Position numbers and translations under genes: made by a program. From Paucilactobacillus hokkaidonensis JCM 18461 (GTDB lineage: Bacteria > Bacillota > Bacilli > Lactobacillales > Lactobacillaceae), in assembly GCF_000829395.1 (NCBI RefSeq), contig NZ_AP014680.1:2108001-2172000 (forward strand): DNA of 64,000 bases. The letters run 5' to 3'. Positions 16,315-24,500 of the stretch are shown one piece after another; position 1 is the stretch's first letter; the number at the start of each line of letters is the position of its first letter. The notes under the pieces were generated by a model that was not told the origin of the DNA, searched no databases, and saw nothing but the letters and a program-made list of their open reading frames with translations.

Positions 16315-17746
16315 TCACTTTCTGCACTGCTAAATTAACTGCGCGGGCCTTGTTAAAACATTCCTGATATTCATGTTTAGCATCACTATCAGCCACAATC
16401 CCGGCACCACTATGAATGACGGTCCGGTTTCCCTGGCGATAAACCAGTCGAATTCCAATCGCCATGTCAACATCGCCGTTAAAATCAAAATAGCCAAAAC
16501 AACCACCATAAATACCACGAGTTATTTGTTCGTAGTGATAAATTAATTCCATTGCTCGTACCTTTGGAGCTCCAGATAATGTTCCAGCTGGAAAAACCGC
16601 ATCCAATAAATCTAATGCTGACAAGTGTGCCTTAGCTTGAGCTTCAACAGTTGATCCTAAATGCATTACTTGTGAAAATCGTAAAATCTGAGCATGCCGT
16701 GTCACCTTAACAGAGCCGATTTGGCTCACTCGGCCTAGATCATTACGTCCCAAGTCGACCAACATATTATGTTCAGATAATTCTTTAACGCTAGTCGTTA
16801 GCTCACGTTCAAATTTCTGATCTTCACTTTGATCATGTCCTCGGCGTCTAGTTCCAGCTAATGGATACGTCAACAGTTGTTCATCTTGCTTAGCAACCAG
16901 CGTCTCTGGCGAAGCTACTGCCACTTGATAGTCGCCCTGGTGAAAATAAAATTGATACGGTGATGGATTGTCAGTTGCCAATTGTTGTGCAACTTTGATT
17001 AAACTCCCGTTTGATTGAGCAATTTGTGGATTGGAATAAATTAATTGAAAAATTTCACCATTATGAATATCTTGTTTAACTTGTTCAACGCCATGTGCGA
17101 ATTGGTCTGGTGTCTGCTGTGGCAAAAATTCTGTTGTTTGCCGATAGGCTTGTAATTGATGTGGTTGAACTGACAATAGTTCCTTTTTTAACGCCGTTAA
17201 TCTGGTAAATGCCTCACCATATGAAGTAGCCAAATGCCCTAGTTTAACTAATTTAATTAACTGACATATTTGTCGCTGCTGATCATACACAATCACTTCA
17301 TCAACTAATAGCAGTTGGGCTAATGGTTGGCTATCGGATAAAGTTGGTAATTGCGCCAATTTTGAAACAGCCGTTTTAGCATATTCATAAGCAAAATAAC
17401 CGCTAATTCCGCCACTGAATGGTGGAAAGCCTGCTAATTTAGGAGTGCGAAAACGTTCCAATAGATGTTCTAAATAGCTATGCGGATCTTGGTGGATAAC
17501 TTGTTGATCAACGCTTATGTGATCGCCATAAACTGTGATTATTTGTTTTGGCATGGTTACCAAATAAGTAAATCGGTGCTGTTCACGATCGTTAATTGTT
17601 AACTGAAAAGCATGTTGTTGCAGCCGATCAAAGTAATCCGTAATTTGATAAACATCAAATTGAGGCATCTTGAATTCAAGTTTTACTGGGACATATTGAT
17701 ATTGCACACTATATTTTTTTAGTTCTTCCAATTCAGGTTTCATCAT
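16289..17746 (-). CDS. trpE: Anthranilate synthase component I
   Basis: 485 residues, chorismate-binding family. The C-terminal half carries the conserved catalytic blocks (LAGTRRRG, DLGRNDLGRVS, PAGTLSGAPKVRAMELI, GIRLVYRQGNRTVIHSGAGIVADS). The start is MM; AGAGG lies five and eight bases upstream of the two ATGs. First enzyme of the pathway and the usual target of tryptophan feedback. Preceded by its own T-box leader and a 13-codon ORF. Confidence 0.95.
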   Translation of the reverse strand: MMKPELEELKKYSVQYQYVPVKLEFKMPQFDVYQITDYFDRLQQHAFQLTINDREQHRFTYLVTMPKQIITVYGDHISVDQQVIHQDPHSYLEHLLERFRTPKLAGFPPFSGGISGYFAYEYAKTAVSKLAQLPTLSDSQPLAQLLLVDEVIVYDQQRQICQLIKLVKLGHLATSYGEAFTRLTALKKELLSVQPHQLQAYRQTTEFLPQQTPDQFAHGVEQVKQDIHNGEIFQLIYSNPQIAQSNGSLIKVAQQLATDNPSPYQFYFHQGDYQVAVASPETLVAKQDEQLLTYPLAGTRRRGHDQSEDQKFERELTTSVKELSEHNMLVDLGRNDLGRVSQIGSVKVTRHAQILRFSQVMHLGSTVEAQAKAHLSALDLLDAVFPAGTLSGAPKVRAMELIYHYEQITRGIYGGCFGYFDFNGDVDMAIGIRLVYRQGNRTVIHSGAGIVADSDAKHEYQECFNKARAVNLAVQKVSDQNESID

Positions 17747-17774
17747 ACTATCCTCTTTTTTTAAATTAATAGTT

Positions 17775-17816
17775 TTAAAATTCCACCTGATTTTGCCATC
17801 GTTTTTGTGCCTTCAT
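17775..17816 (-). CDS. 13-residue short ORF before trpE (leader peptide candidate)
   Basis: ATG at 17816 with the same GGAGG and spacing as the short ORF before trpD; encodes MKAQKRWQNQVEF. Relative to the trpD copy one A is missing from the run after the Trp codon, so it stops early and does not reach trpE. The shared MKxQKRWQ suggests a common origin and perhaps selection on the start. Confidence 0.5.
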   Translation of the reverse strand: MKAQKRWQNQVEF

Positions 17817-17848
17817 AATAGATTCCTCCAAATTTGTGTAAATAAAAA

Positions 17849-17886
17849 ATCCGTCCACATAACGATTGATCGTTACAAGGACGGAT
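17849..17886 (-). terminator. T-box-controlled terminator of the trpE leader
   Basis: Same ATCCGTCC / GGACGGAT hairpin and T-run as in the trpD leader. Confidence 0.9.
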
Positions 17887-17918
17887 TTTGATTTTCCGCG
17901 GTACCACCTTTATTTGAA

Positions 17919-18041
17919 GAGTGTGAGCCAAGCTGTCCAGCTTCCGTGGGCTAACTGTGAAAGTTAAATGATGGGCGTTTCTTTGCCCATCGTTTAATTT
18001 TTGTAGTTAGCCGTTAGGAAGCTAGCTTGGCGAACACGTTT
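17919..18041. repeat. Long-hairpin repeat element R5 (inside trpE T-box leader)
   Basis: Almost identical to R3: GAGTGTGAGC to GCGAACACGTTT with the GGGCTAACTG core. Confidence 0.85.
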
Positions 18042-18157
18042 AATCCACGCGTTTACTTTCACACTCGTTCACTCTTAATTCAGGATGCTAACACATCCCT
18101 GGCAATTGACGTCTGCCTGACGTAACAGGGTAATTAGAATGTAACGCTCTATTGCTA

Positions 18158-18277
18158 GAACGTGTTCCAGAAGGCAGGTTCCTGCGCTTAGCCCAACTTT
18201 ATCAACGATCCCAAAGTTCAGGGCTCATTGATAAAGTTCCGCTAATGCTCAGAACCTAACCGCCTTCTTGCACACTC
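18158..18277. repeat. Long-hairpin repeat element R6 (inside trpE T-box leader)
   Basis: Counterpart of R4 with the same type-B ends, but its inner stem differs (AACTTTATCAACGATCC with a complementary right arm GCTCATTGATAAAGTT). The leaders are otherwise nearly identical, so the stem has changed on both arms since the duplication or was exchanged. Confidence 0.85.
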
Positions 18278-18411
18278 CGTTTGCTGTTCCCTCAGTGGTC
18301 CATTTAATAGTCTGCGTTTGGTTGAACTCTCAGCTTTGTCAACTCTCTGTACAGGCACGGCTATCTTGATCTCCACTTCATCGGTTTGTGGACGAATATT
18401 AAATTAGAATT

Positions 18412-18440
18412 AGATTAAAACGTTTTTGTAAAAAAGTCAA
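18412..18440 (-). promoter_or_regulatory. Promoter of the trpE leader
   Basis: TTGACT (18435-18440) and TAATCT (18412-18417) on the minus strand, 17-nt spacer. Confidence 0.7.
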
Positions 18441-18486
18441 GTTTTTTTCAAATCCATATTGGTGGTCCATTAGCTACAAAAGAATG

Positions 18487-18492
18487 TATAAT
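18487..18492 (+). promoter_or_regulatory. -10 box of the PEBP gene
   Basis: A consensus TATAAT lies 36 bases ahead of the ATG, with AGGGAGG as ribosome-binding site at 18512-18518. No good -35 hexamer is seen. Confidence 0.5.
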
Positions 18493-18528
18493 AAGTGTAT
18501 TAGTAAGAGATAGGGAGGAATGTAATTC

Positions 18529-19038
18529 ATGCAAGTCAAAATTTTAACAGACAACAATTTTTTACCTGATCAATATGGTAAATATGCGGATCCAAAATTA
18601 AAATATCAAGGCTTTCCGGTAGTCTCGTTTCCATTTTCAATCAGCGATGCCCCTGAGGATACTAAAACATTCGCGTTAACCTTTTTAGACTATGATGCGG
18701 TGCCAGTTAGTGGTTTCACTTGGATTCACTGGTTGGCAGCAAACATTCCTACCACAATCACGGATATTCCTGAAAATGCTAGCCGTGATAACCCTTTTAG
18801 CATGCTACAGGGAAATAATAGTAATGCCGGCTCGCTGGTTGGTGAAAATGACCCCATCATAACCAGGCACTACACAGGTCCGAATCCACCTAATAAGGAT
18901 CATACTTACACCTTGACTGTTTACGCACTTGATGCCAATTTACCGCTGGAAAATGGTTATTGGCTCAATGATTTCTATCGTGCAATTGAAGGCCATGTAT
19001 TAACAAAAACTACAGTTGAAGTATTAAGTCGAAAATAA
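18529..19038 (+). CDS. YbhB/YbcL family phosphatidylethanolamine-binding-like protein
   Basis: 169 residues. The PEBP signature is visible: SFPFSISDAPEDTKTFALTF, then the FTWIHWLAANIP block and GPNPPNKDHTYTLTVYALD, which together line the anion-binding pocket. No signal peptide. Bacterial members have no agreed function; roles in small-ligand binding or signalling are proposed. Followed after 22 bases by a small unknown gene with its own ribosome-binding site, so the two are probably co-transcribed. Confidence 0.9.
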   Translation: MQVKILTDNNFLPDQYGKYADPKLKYQGFPVVSFPFSISDAPEDTKTFALTFLDYDAVPVSGFTWIHWLAANIPTTITDIPENASRDNPFSMLQGNNSNAGSLVGENDPIITRHYTGPNPPNKDHTYTLTVYALDANLPLENGYWLNDFYRAIEGHVLTKTTVEVLSRK

Positions 19039-19060
19039 AAATTAAGGGAGCTGAACAATT

Positions 19061-19288
19061 ATGGATAACAGAATATTTTTTAATCCAGGAGATTCAATTG
19101 CCAATATTAATGATTACAACGAGGCCGTTCGTAAGGGACAGATTTTTAAAACTAAAAAAAAGGAAGACGAATTAGTCATCGCTCGTAATCAACATGATGA
19201 AGAATACGCCATTTTCTACGCTAAGGATGCGTTGCCAGCTGATCATAGCAGCCATCCACAAGGATACGAAGTTACGAAACGAATATAG
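19061..19288 (+). CDS. Small hypothetical protein (75 aa)
   Basis: Preceded by AAGGGAGCTG. A charged, soluble protein (MDNRIFFNPG start) with a Lys-rich KTKKKEDE stretch and no membrane segment or known motif. I do not recognise a family. Its TAG stop is directly fused to a long-hairpin element, whose first base is the last base of the stop codon. Confidence 0.65.
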   Translation: MDNRIFFNPGDSIANINDYNEAVRKGQIFKTKKKEDELVIARNQHDEEYAIFYAKDALPADHSSHPQGYEVTKRI

Positions 19289-19412
19289 AGTGTGAACAGC
19301 CGCGAAAATTTGCGTAGGATAAGTTTGAAAAAGCAATTGATAGATTGGTCTTTAATCTATTGATTGCTTTTTCTGACTTATCCCTAGCCAATTGCGGCTG
19401 TGAACACGTTTT
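19288..19412. repeat. Long-hairpin repeat element R7
   Basis: GAGTGTGAAC to GTGAACACGTTT; type-A core with CGTAGGATAAG / CTTATCCCTAG and an inner stem AAAAAGCAATTGATAGA / TCTATTGATTGCTTTTT. Overlaps the stop codon of the 75-residue gene. Confidence 0.85.
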
Positions 19413-19486
19413 ATCTGTATTGCCTGAACGTGTGTGTTCACCAACCCATGAATGGTCACAAATCAATCGTTACTTTTTATATTGCC

Positions 19487-19616
19487 AAAATGTGTTCGTA
19501 ACCGCAGAAGCTTACGTGTATCAATAAAATACCACTTACGAATGGCCCAAATTCGACCATTTGTAAGTGGTATTTTACCGTTACACTCCAGCTTCTAACC
19601 GCGGTTGTTCTCACTC
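19487..19616. repeat. Long-hairpin repeat element R8
   Basis: Ends resemble TGTGTTCGTAACCGC and GCGGTTGTTCTCACTC; inner GTGTA... / GTTACAC arms enclose AAAATACCACTTA / TAAGTGGTATTTT. It begins three bases past the stop of the ATPase gene (minus strand) and, with R7, fills the 330-bp gap between the two convergent genes. Confidence 0.8.
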
Positions 19617-19618
19617 TA

Positions 19619-20353
19619 TTAAAATTGCATTCCATTCAAAAAATCATGGATCCGTTGGGTTGGATGATCAAAAAACTCTGATGGTGTTCCATCAAATTCA
19701 ACCTTACCATCTTCAACGAAAACTATTTTTGTAGCTACTCGTCGGGCAAATTCCATGTTATGAGTTACAACTACCATCGACTGTTTACTTTGAGCTAAGT
19801 TAAGTAAAACATGTAGTACTTGTGCCTCTAATTCTGGATCTAGTGCACTGGTTGGCTCATCAAATAAAATATACTCCGGATTCATTGCCAATGCACGACA
19901 AATTGAGATTCGTTGTTGTTGCCCACCTGACAGCTGACTTGGATAGCGATGTTGCGTTCCATCTAAACCAACCTGTTGCAATAATCCAACAGCTACTTTT
20001 TCAGCCTGCTCCTTGGATTGTTTCAAAACATGGATTGGTCCTTCAGTAATATTTTGTAAAATCGTCAAATGAGGAAATAAATTCCAGCTTTGAAACACCA
20101 TCCCAGTTTTACGCCGAACCCGCAGAATTTGGCTAGTTGGTAATTCCTTAGCAAAATCAACCTTTTCGTCATTAATTTGATAAATACCGCTTTGCGGTCG
20201 TTCCAACAAATTTAGTGAACGCAACAACGTCGATTTACCAGCGCCGGATGGTCCTAGAATAACAGTCGTTTCATTTTCTGGGAATTCAACGTTAATATCA
20301 TTTAATGCATGATGATCAGCAAATTGCTTATCGACATGTTCTAATTTAATCAT
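19619..20353 (-). CDS. Amino-acid ABC transporter, ATP-binding protein
   Basis: 244 residues, polar amino acid (PAAT) class ATPase. Walker A GPSGAGKST, Q-loop region, signature LSGGQQQR, Walker B with DEPTSALDPE and the H-loop VVTHNMEFARR are all intact. It works with the permease and lipoprotein encoded just upstream (gap of four bases to the permease). It is the only ATPase of this class in the window and could in principle also energise the fused permeases at 53.9-57.3 kb. Confidence 0.93.
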   Translation of the reverse strand: MIKLEHVDKQFADHHALNDINVEFPENETTVILGPSGAGKSTLLRSLNLLERPQSGIYQINDEKVDFAKELPTSQILRVRRKTGMVFQSWNLFPHLTILQNITEGPIHVLKQSKEQAEKVAVGLLQQVGLDGTQHRYPSQLSGGQQQRISICRALAMNPEYILFDEPTSALDPELEAQVLHVLLNLAQSKQSMVVVTHNMEFARRVATKIVFVEDGKVEFDGTPSEFFDHPTQRIHDFLNGMQF

Positions 20354-20357
20354 ATTT

Positions 20358-21053
20358 TCATTCCCCCGTTACTTGGACGTAGCGTGACATATATTTTTCC
20401 AGATAGTGTTGTGCAATACTGAGTACTGTACAGAAAAGAGCATACACAACCGCTACAATTGAATACATTAACAGCGGCTCATAATTTTTGGCAGCAATTT
20501 GCTGACTAACCATGAACATTTCCAAAATCGTGATTGAACTAGCCAAAGAGGTATCTTTTACCAAGCCAATAAACGAATTTGATAATGGTGGCAGTGCCAC
20601 TCGCAAAGCTTGTGGAAAAACGATCCGAAATAGTACCTGTCGATAAGTCATCCCAATTGAGTAGGCTGCTTCCCATTGGCTCTCCGGAATTGATAAAATC
20701 GCTCCACGGACCGTTTCAGAACAGTAAGCACCTGTATTCAACGAGAAAGTAATAATTCCAGCTGTGAATGCATCAAACTGAATGCCAACATTTGGTAACC
20801 CAAAGAAGACGATAAACAATTGAACCAACAACGGGGTCGATCGAAATAGCCAAACATAGAAACTTAAAAACAGCTTCAAAAACTCCCATAAACCAGCAAA
20901 TACTGGATTACCTTTGGGCCTTGATATTCTAACTAGCGCAGTCCCAACAGCAATCACAAATCCGATTACAAATGAAATCAACGTTAGTGGAATCGTAAAT
21001 TTTACTCCGGCCCAAAAGATCTCAGGCGTTGAATTAACAATGGTGTTCCACAT
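20358..21053 (-). CDS. Amino-acid ABC transporter, permease
   Basis: 231 residues with about five membrane segments. The cytoplasmic EAA loop reads EAAYSIGMTYRQVLFRIVFPQA. HisM/GlnP-type permease of the PAAT family; it forms the channel for the lipoprotein encoded upstream. Repeat R9 separates it from the binding-protein gene. Confidence 0.92.
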   Translation of the reverse strand: MWNTIVNSTPEIFWAGVKFTIPLTLISFVIGFVIAVGTALVRISRPKGNPVFAGLWEFLKLFLSFYVWLFRSTPLLVQLFIVFFGLPNVGIQFDAFTAGIITFSLNTGAYCSETVRGAILSIPESQWEAAYSIGMTYRQVLFRIVFPQALRVALPPLSNSFIGLVKDTSLASSITILEMFMVSQQIAAKNYEPLLMYSIVAVVYALFCTVLSIAQHYLEKYMSRYVQVTGE

Positions 21054-21072
21054 AATATTCCCTTCTATTGCA

Positions 21073-21189
21073 GAGTGTTAATTCAACCGGGTAAGCTTCG
21101 TAAGCTAAGATAATTAAGCATTGTTCGCGGTCTTAGCGAATGATGCTTAATTGGCTTAGCTCTAGAAGTTTGGTTGAATTAACACGTTT
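21073..21189. repeat. Long-hairpin repeat element R9
   Basis: GAGTGTTAATTCAACC to GGTTGAATTAACACGTTT; nearly full-length stem with core CGTAAGCTAAG / CTTAGCTCTAG and inner AATTAAGCATT / AATGCTTAATT. Lies between permease and binding-protein genes, where it may reduce expression of the downstream pair relative to the lipoprotein. Confidence 0.85.
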
Positions 21190-21226
21190 CAAACTGTTTT
21201 ATTTAACACTAACAATACCATTATAA

Positions 21227-22024
21227 CTACTTTTCTGTAATATTCGAGGTGAAATACTTATTTGATAGTTTTTCTAATGTTCCATCCGCACGTAACTCTT
21301 TGATTGCTTTGTTAACCTTCTTCTTGAGTCCTGGATTGTCTTTGCTCATCAAAGCAGCAATTTTAGCAGACTGAATCTTACTTGATGGCACAACTTTGTA
21401 TTTCAAATCTGCATTCGGATTGTCTTTCAAGTAGTCCAATAAGGCTTCACGAGAATTCAAGGTTCCTTCCGCACGCCCTTGTTGAATCAAGGCTAATGTA
21501 TCGGCAAACTGGCTAGAAGATAGTGTTTTAGCACCATACTTTTCAGCCTGAACAGCATTATCTGTCCCCGTTCCAACAGCAATTTTCTTACCCTTAATAT
21601 CCTCAATATTCTTAATATCAGTATTGTCTTTCTTAGTAATCAACACCGTTTTGGAATAAATATATGGAGTTGAAAAATCATAATGTTTCTGACGTGCTTT
21701 AGTAATAGTTACATCATTTAGGACAATATCAAATTTATTGTCACCAACACCAGCAATTAATGAATCCCACTTAGTTGGAACAAATTTAGCCTTCAAACCA
21801 GCCTTCTTTGCAATAGCCTTACCTAAATCAACTTCAAAGCCAGTCAATTTACCATTATCACGATAAGAATATGGGGCAAAGGTTCCCTCTAGCCCAATTG
21901 TTAACGTACCCGGCGTATCCAGCTTTGCCTTACTACTGGAACTATCTTTGCCACATGCGGTTAATGTCACTGCCAATAAAAGTCCTAATCCAATAATACC
22001 AATACCTTTAATCCATTTTTTCAT
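21227..22024 (-). CDS. Amino-acid ABC transporter substrate-binding lipoprotein
   Basis: 265 residues. The signal peptide ends in the lipobox LTAC at about residues 21-24, then a Ser-rich linker. The family 3 solute-binding domain follows (TIGLEGTFAPYSY, GFEVDLGKAIAKK, VLNDVTITKARQKHYDFSTPY). The family imports polar amino acids; the T-box leader upstream means that the substrate or a related amino acid controls expression. Cystine or methionine-related uptake is plausible, not shown. Confidence 0.9.
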   Translation of the reverse strand: MKKWIKGIGIIGLGLLLAVTLTACGKDSSSSKAKLDTPGTLTIGLEGTFAPYSYRDNGKLTGFEVDLGKAIAKKAGLKAKFVPTKWDSLIAGVGDNKFDIVLNDVTITKARQKHYDFSTPYIYSKTVLITKKDNTDIKNIEDIKGKKIAVGTGTDNAVQAEKYGAKTLSSSQFADTLALIQQGRAEGTLNSREALLDYLKDNPNADLKYKVVPSSKIQSAKIAALMSKDNPGLKKKVNKAIKELRADGTLEKLSNKYFTSNITEK

Positions 22025-22124
22025 TTAAAACATCCCCTTAAAATTTTTTAACCGTTTATCCTACGACTGCTTTAACACAATACATCCCTAATTCGAACTA
22101 GCTTAACCTTTTTGTCCAACCTTG

Positions 22125-22400
22125 ATCTCCTCCAAAAAAAATCCTTATTCCAAAAATTGGAATAAGGACGAATTGTCGTGGTACCACCTTAGTTTAAAGT
22201 ATGTTAGACACACTTTCTCATGCTATGCATTACGCCATAATGAGCGCACCATGACAGCCTTACATACTTGCTCAACTGTCCGAATACCAAGACCATCTTC
22301 CATTTTAGAATTGTCCTTCTTTTCAGCTACCGAAGTTTTCTAATTTTCAATTCTTAAAAATGTACTCATCTTTTCATCGATTTTTAATATTTATGATTGA
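22125..22400 (-). ncRNA. T-box riboswitch of the amino-acid ABC transporter operon
   Basis: On the minus strand: stem I with GAGTAC pairing to GTATTC and AGAATTG to CAATTCT, T-box AAGGTGGTACCACG near 22177-22190, then the terminator at 22142-22168. The 3' side of the specifier loop reads GAAGATGGTCTTG, so AUG (Met) followed by a purine is my best reading of the specifier, but this is tentative. Confidence 0.85.
22142..22168 (-). terminator. T-box-controlled terminator
   Basis: TCCTTATTCCA and TGGAATAAGGA arms around AAAAT, followed by eight T on the minus strand. Confidence 0.9.
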
Positions 22401-22405
22401 ACAAA

Positions 22406-22434
22406 ATAATAAAACGAATCGACTCACTTGTCAA
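22406..22434 (-). promoter_or_regulatory. Promoter of the ABC transporter T-box leader
   Basis: TTGACA (22429-22434) and TATTAT (22406-22411), 17-nt spacer, minus strand, close behind the GNAT gene stop. Confidence 0.75.
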
Positions 22435-22439
22435 CTGTT

Positions 22440-22922
22440 TCAAAATATTTTAACCATATTATGCCAAATCTCACCGCCATGAGTTGAGCTGGATTGTCCC
22501 TCGTTAATATACCCACTTTGCTCATAAAACCCAACTAATCGCGTTAGACAAGTTAAAGTAATCCCATCCCGGCAATTTTTTTTGGCAATTTTAGAAAGCT
22601 CTGTTAATAATTGACTTGCAATATTTTGATGCCGGAATTTTGGATCAACAGCTAATCCTAATACGCTTTGAAACCCACCAAATTTTTGATTAGGCATAAC
22701 GGTCTCAAATAAATCATCAGTTAAATAACGTGGCTTAATCACTGGTCCATTGACAAACCCCAGCACCTGGTCATCGTTGCGTGCCACTAAAAAAGTATCC
22801 GGAATAATTTCAATGCGCTGCTTCATCGCCGTTTCAGTTGCGGCTTCGGCAATTGTAAAACCGGCTCGTTCAATATCCATTAGTTGTGATAAATCTGCAG
22901 GTTTAGCTGTTGTTATTTTCAT
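22440..22922 (-). CDS. GNAT family N-acetyltransferase
   Basis: 160 residues. GNAT fold with the acetyl-CoA loop around VLGLAVDPKFRHQNIASQLL (motif A; the usual Q/R-x-x-G/A reads RHQNIA) and the C-terminal GFYEQSGYINEG. The overall pattern, with ERAGFTIAEAAT near the start, resembles small bacterial arylalkylamine-type acetyltransferases. Starts two bases after the previous gene's stop, so translation is likely coupled. Confidence 0.88.
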   Translation of the reverse strand: MKITTAKPADLSQLMDIERAGFTIAEAATETAMKQRIEIIPDTFLVARNDDQVLGFVNGPVIKPRYLTDDLFETVMPNQKFGGFQSVLGLAVDPKFRHQNIASQLLTELSKIAKKNCRDGITLTCLTRLVGFYEQSGYINEGQSSSTHGGEIWHNMVKIF

Positions 22923-22924
22923 TT

Positions 22925-23251
22925 TTATCGTGATCCAATCGTTTTACGGGCAACTTCTTCTAGTTTCGTTAACACCAGTTGTGCATTATCCTTAAAATCA
23001 ACAATAAAGGACGCATGTTGTGGTTTTATTCGTGCAATTTCACCATGATCCAAATCATGAACTACTAATTGTTCCTGATCCCAACTAACCTCATCATAAT
23101 GACCATCCAGCTCTTGATCGATAAATGCTTGCAGAGCATCCAAAACCGACTGCTTAACTAAATCATCGGTGGTCACATCTTCACCATGCTCCTTTAACAT
23201 TGCTTGTTTCATTATAATCTCTTCCATATTTTCTGGAATTGCAACACTCAT
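22925..23251 (-). CDS. Hypothetical protein (108 aa)
   Basis: Acidic, soluble, no membrane segment; starts MSVAIPENMEEII with AAGAAAGAGCGG upstream. The N-terminal third looks helical (KQAMLKEHGEDVTTDDLVKQS) and could be a ribbon-helix-helix or antitoxin-like N-terminus, but no diagnostic motif is present. Coupled to the GNAT gene two bases downstream. Confidence 0.6.
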   Translation of the reverse strand: MSVAIPENMEEIIMKQAMLKEHGEDVTTDDLVKQSVLDALQAFIDQELDGHYDEVSWDQEQLVVHDLDHGEIARIKPQHASFIVDFKDNAQLVLTKLEEVARKTIGSR

Positions 23252-23354
23252 TTGATTGACCGCTCTTTCTTGATTATTTAGACTTTATTATACCAAAGTA
23301 TGCGTATGGTTGTTACTATGAATGCCTTGAATGTGCTCGCAGCCACACTTTTTT

Positions 23355-23474
23355 GAAACGCGCTCCAGAAGACACCTCCCTGCGCTTAACAAAACATCAG
23401 GCATGATCCCAGTCCCAGGGATCATACCTGATGTTACGTTAATGCTCAGGAGCTATTCGTCTTCTTACGCACTC
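23355..23474. repeat. Long-hairpin repeat element R10
   Basis: GAAACGCGCTCC to ACGCACTC; type-B core (CCTGCGCTTAAC on the left, GTTAATGCTCAGG on the right) with inner stem ACATCAGGCATGATCC / GGATCATACCTGATGT. Immediately upstream of the degV promoter. Confidence 0.85.
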
Positions 23475-23479
23475 TCTAG

Positions 23480-23507
23480 TTGTATTTCCAACCGGGTTCG
23501 TTATAAT
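23480..23507 (+). promoter_or_regulatory. Promoter of the DegV gene
   Basis: TTGTAT (23480-23485) and consensus TATAAT (23502-23507), 16-nt spacer, starting six bases past element R10. Confidence 0.65.
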
Positions 23508-23547
23508 GGAGACTACTAAAACACAACACAAAGACGAGGAAAATAAT

Positions 23548-24432
23548 ATGAAAACTGCCGTCGTTACAGATAGTGCAGCATATCTATCTCCAGAACAAAT
23601 TAAACAATTCAATTTAACGGTTATGCCGATTACGGTTATTTTTGATCAACAAGCCTATTTGGAAAATATCGATATTGATGCGCCCACTTTTTTTAAGCGG
23701 ATGCGAACTGAGACTAACTTACCAACAACAGCTCAAATTACAATGGCACAAATGGCAGCAGCATACGATAAATTGGCTGATGAAGGTTATGATGAAGTCA
23801 TCTCGATTCACCTATCTTCTGGCATTACCAGTTTCTTTGATAATCTATCCGTCTTCGCAAAAACCTACGATAAATTGAAAGTTTATCCATTTGATTCAAA
23901 AATAGCTAGTGCTGGAGAATCTGCCATGGCAATGTTAGCTGGTCAAATGGTTAAGAACGGTGCCCATGCCAAAACAATCATGCCGGCACTTGAAAAGCTC
24001 CGTGCAACCACATCCGTTTATTTCATGGTTGATGATTTAGGACATTTATTGCGGACTGGCCGGATTTCAAATAGCTCCGCATTTGTCGGCAATTTATTAC
24101 GGATTAAGCCATTATTGACATTCAATCAAACCGGGCAAATTGTCGCACTTGGTAAAGAACGGACAATGAAAAAGGCCTTTCGACGAGCATTAAATGATTT
24201 CAAAACTGATTTAGCCAAATTAAATTATCCAGTTCGTGTCACCATTATTGACGCTAATGCTCCTAAAACAAACCAAGCATGGGTGGAAACGTTCAAGACG
24301 GACTTCCCAGATATACCAGTAGATTCAAGCCACTTAGGTCCAGTCATCAGTGTCCATACAGGTGAAAAAACAATGGGTTTTGTTTGGGCGTATGATTGGG
24401 AAAAATTAGCGAGTGATGAGAAGAATGATTAA
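23548..24432 (+). CDS. DegV family fatty-acid-binding protein
   Basis: 294 residues from MKTAVVTDSA, chosen because GAGGA lies 8-9 bases upstream; the frame is open further 5' but includes the promoter. DegV hallmarks: TDSAAYL at the start, the lipid head-group residues in QITMAQM and HLSSGITSFFDN, and the DDLGHLLRTGRIS block. Family members bind a fatty acid and serve as FakB subunits that present it to FakA kinase. No fakA is seen here. Monocistronic with a terminator. Confidence 0.9.
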   Translation: MKTAVVTDSAAYLSPEQIKQFNLTVMPITVIFDQQAYLENIDIDAPTFFKRMRTETNLPTTAQITMAQMAAAYDKLADEGYDEVISIHLSSGITSFFDNLSVFAKTYDKLKVYPFDSKIASAGESAMAMLAGQMVKNGAHAKTIMPALEKLRATTSVYFMVDDLGHLLRTGRISNSSAFVGNLLRIKPLLTFNQTGQIVALGKERTMKKAFRRALNDFKTDLAKLNYPVRVTIIDANAPKTNQAWVETFKTDFPDIPVDSSHLGPVISVHTGEKTMGFVWAYDWEKLASDEKND

Positions 24433-24470
24433 CTCCCTCCGAAACACACAAATCAATAAAAAATAGCAGA

Positions 24471-24500
24471 GTCACGGCAAAATTTGTCGTGACCCTTTTT
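24471..24500. terminator. Terminator between degV and hisC
   Basis: GTCACG / CGTGAC with inner GCAAAATTTGT, T-run on the plus side and A-run on the other; can serve degV and the convergent his operon. Confidence 0.85.

Larger units (their letters stand above)
17849..18400 (-). ncRNA. Tryptophan T-box riboswitch, leader of trpEG (with two inserted hairpins)
   Basis: Specifier codon UGG at 18300-18302, T-box GGTGGTACCGCGG at 17896-17908, then the terminator. It carries hairpin elements R5 and R6 at the same places as R3 and R4 of the other leader, so the insertions came before the duplication. With its partner it gives both halves of the pathway the same tRNA-Trp control. Confidence 0.9.
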
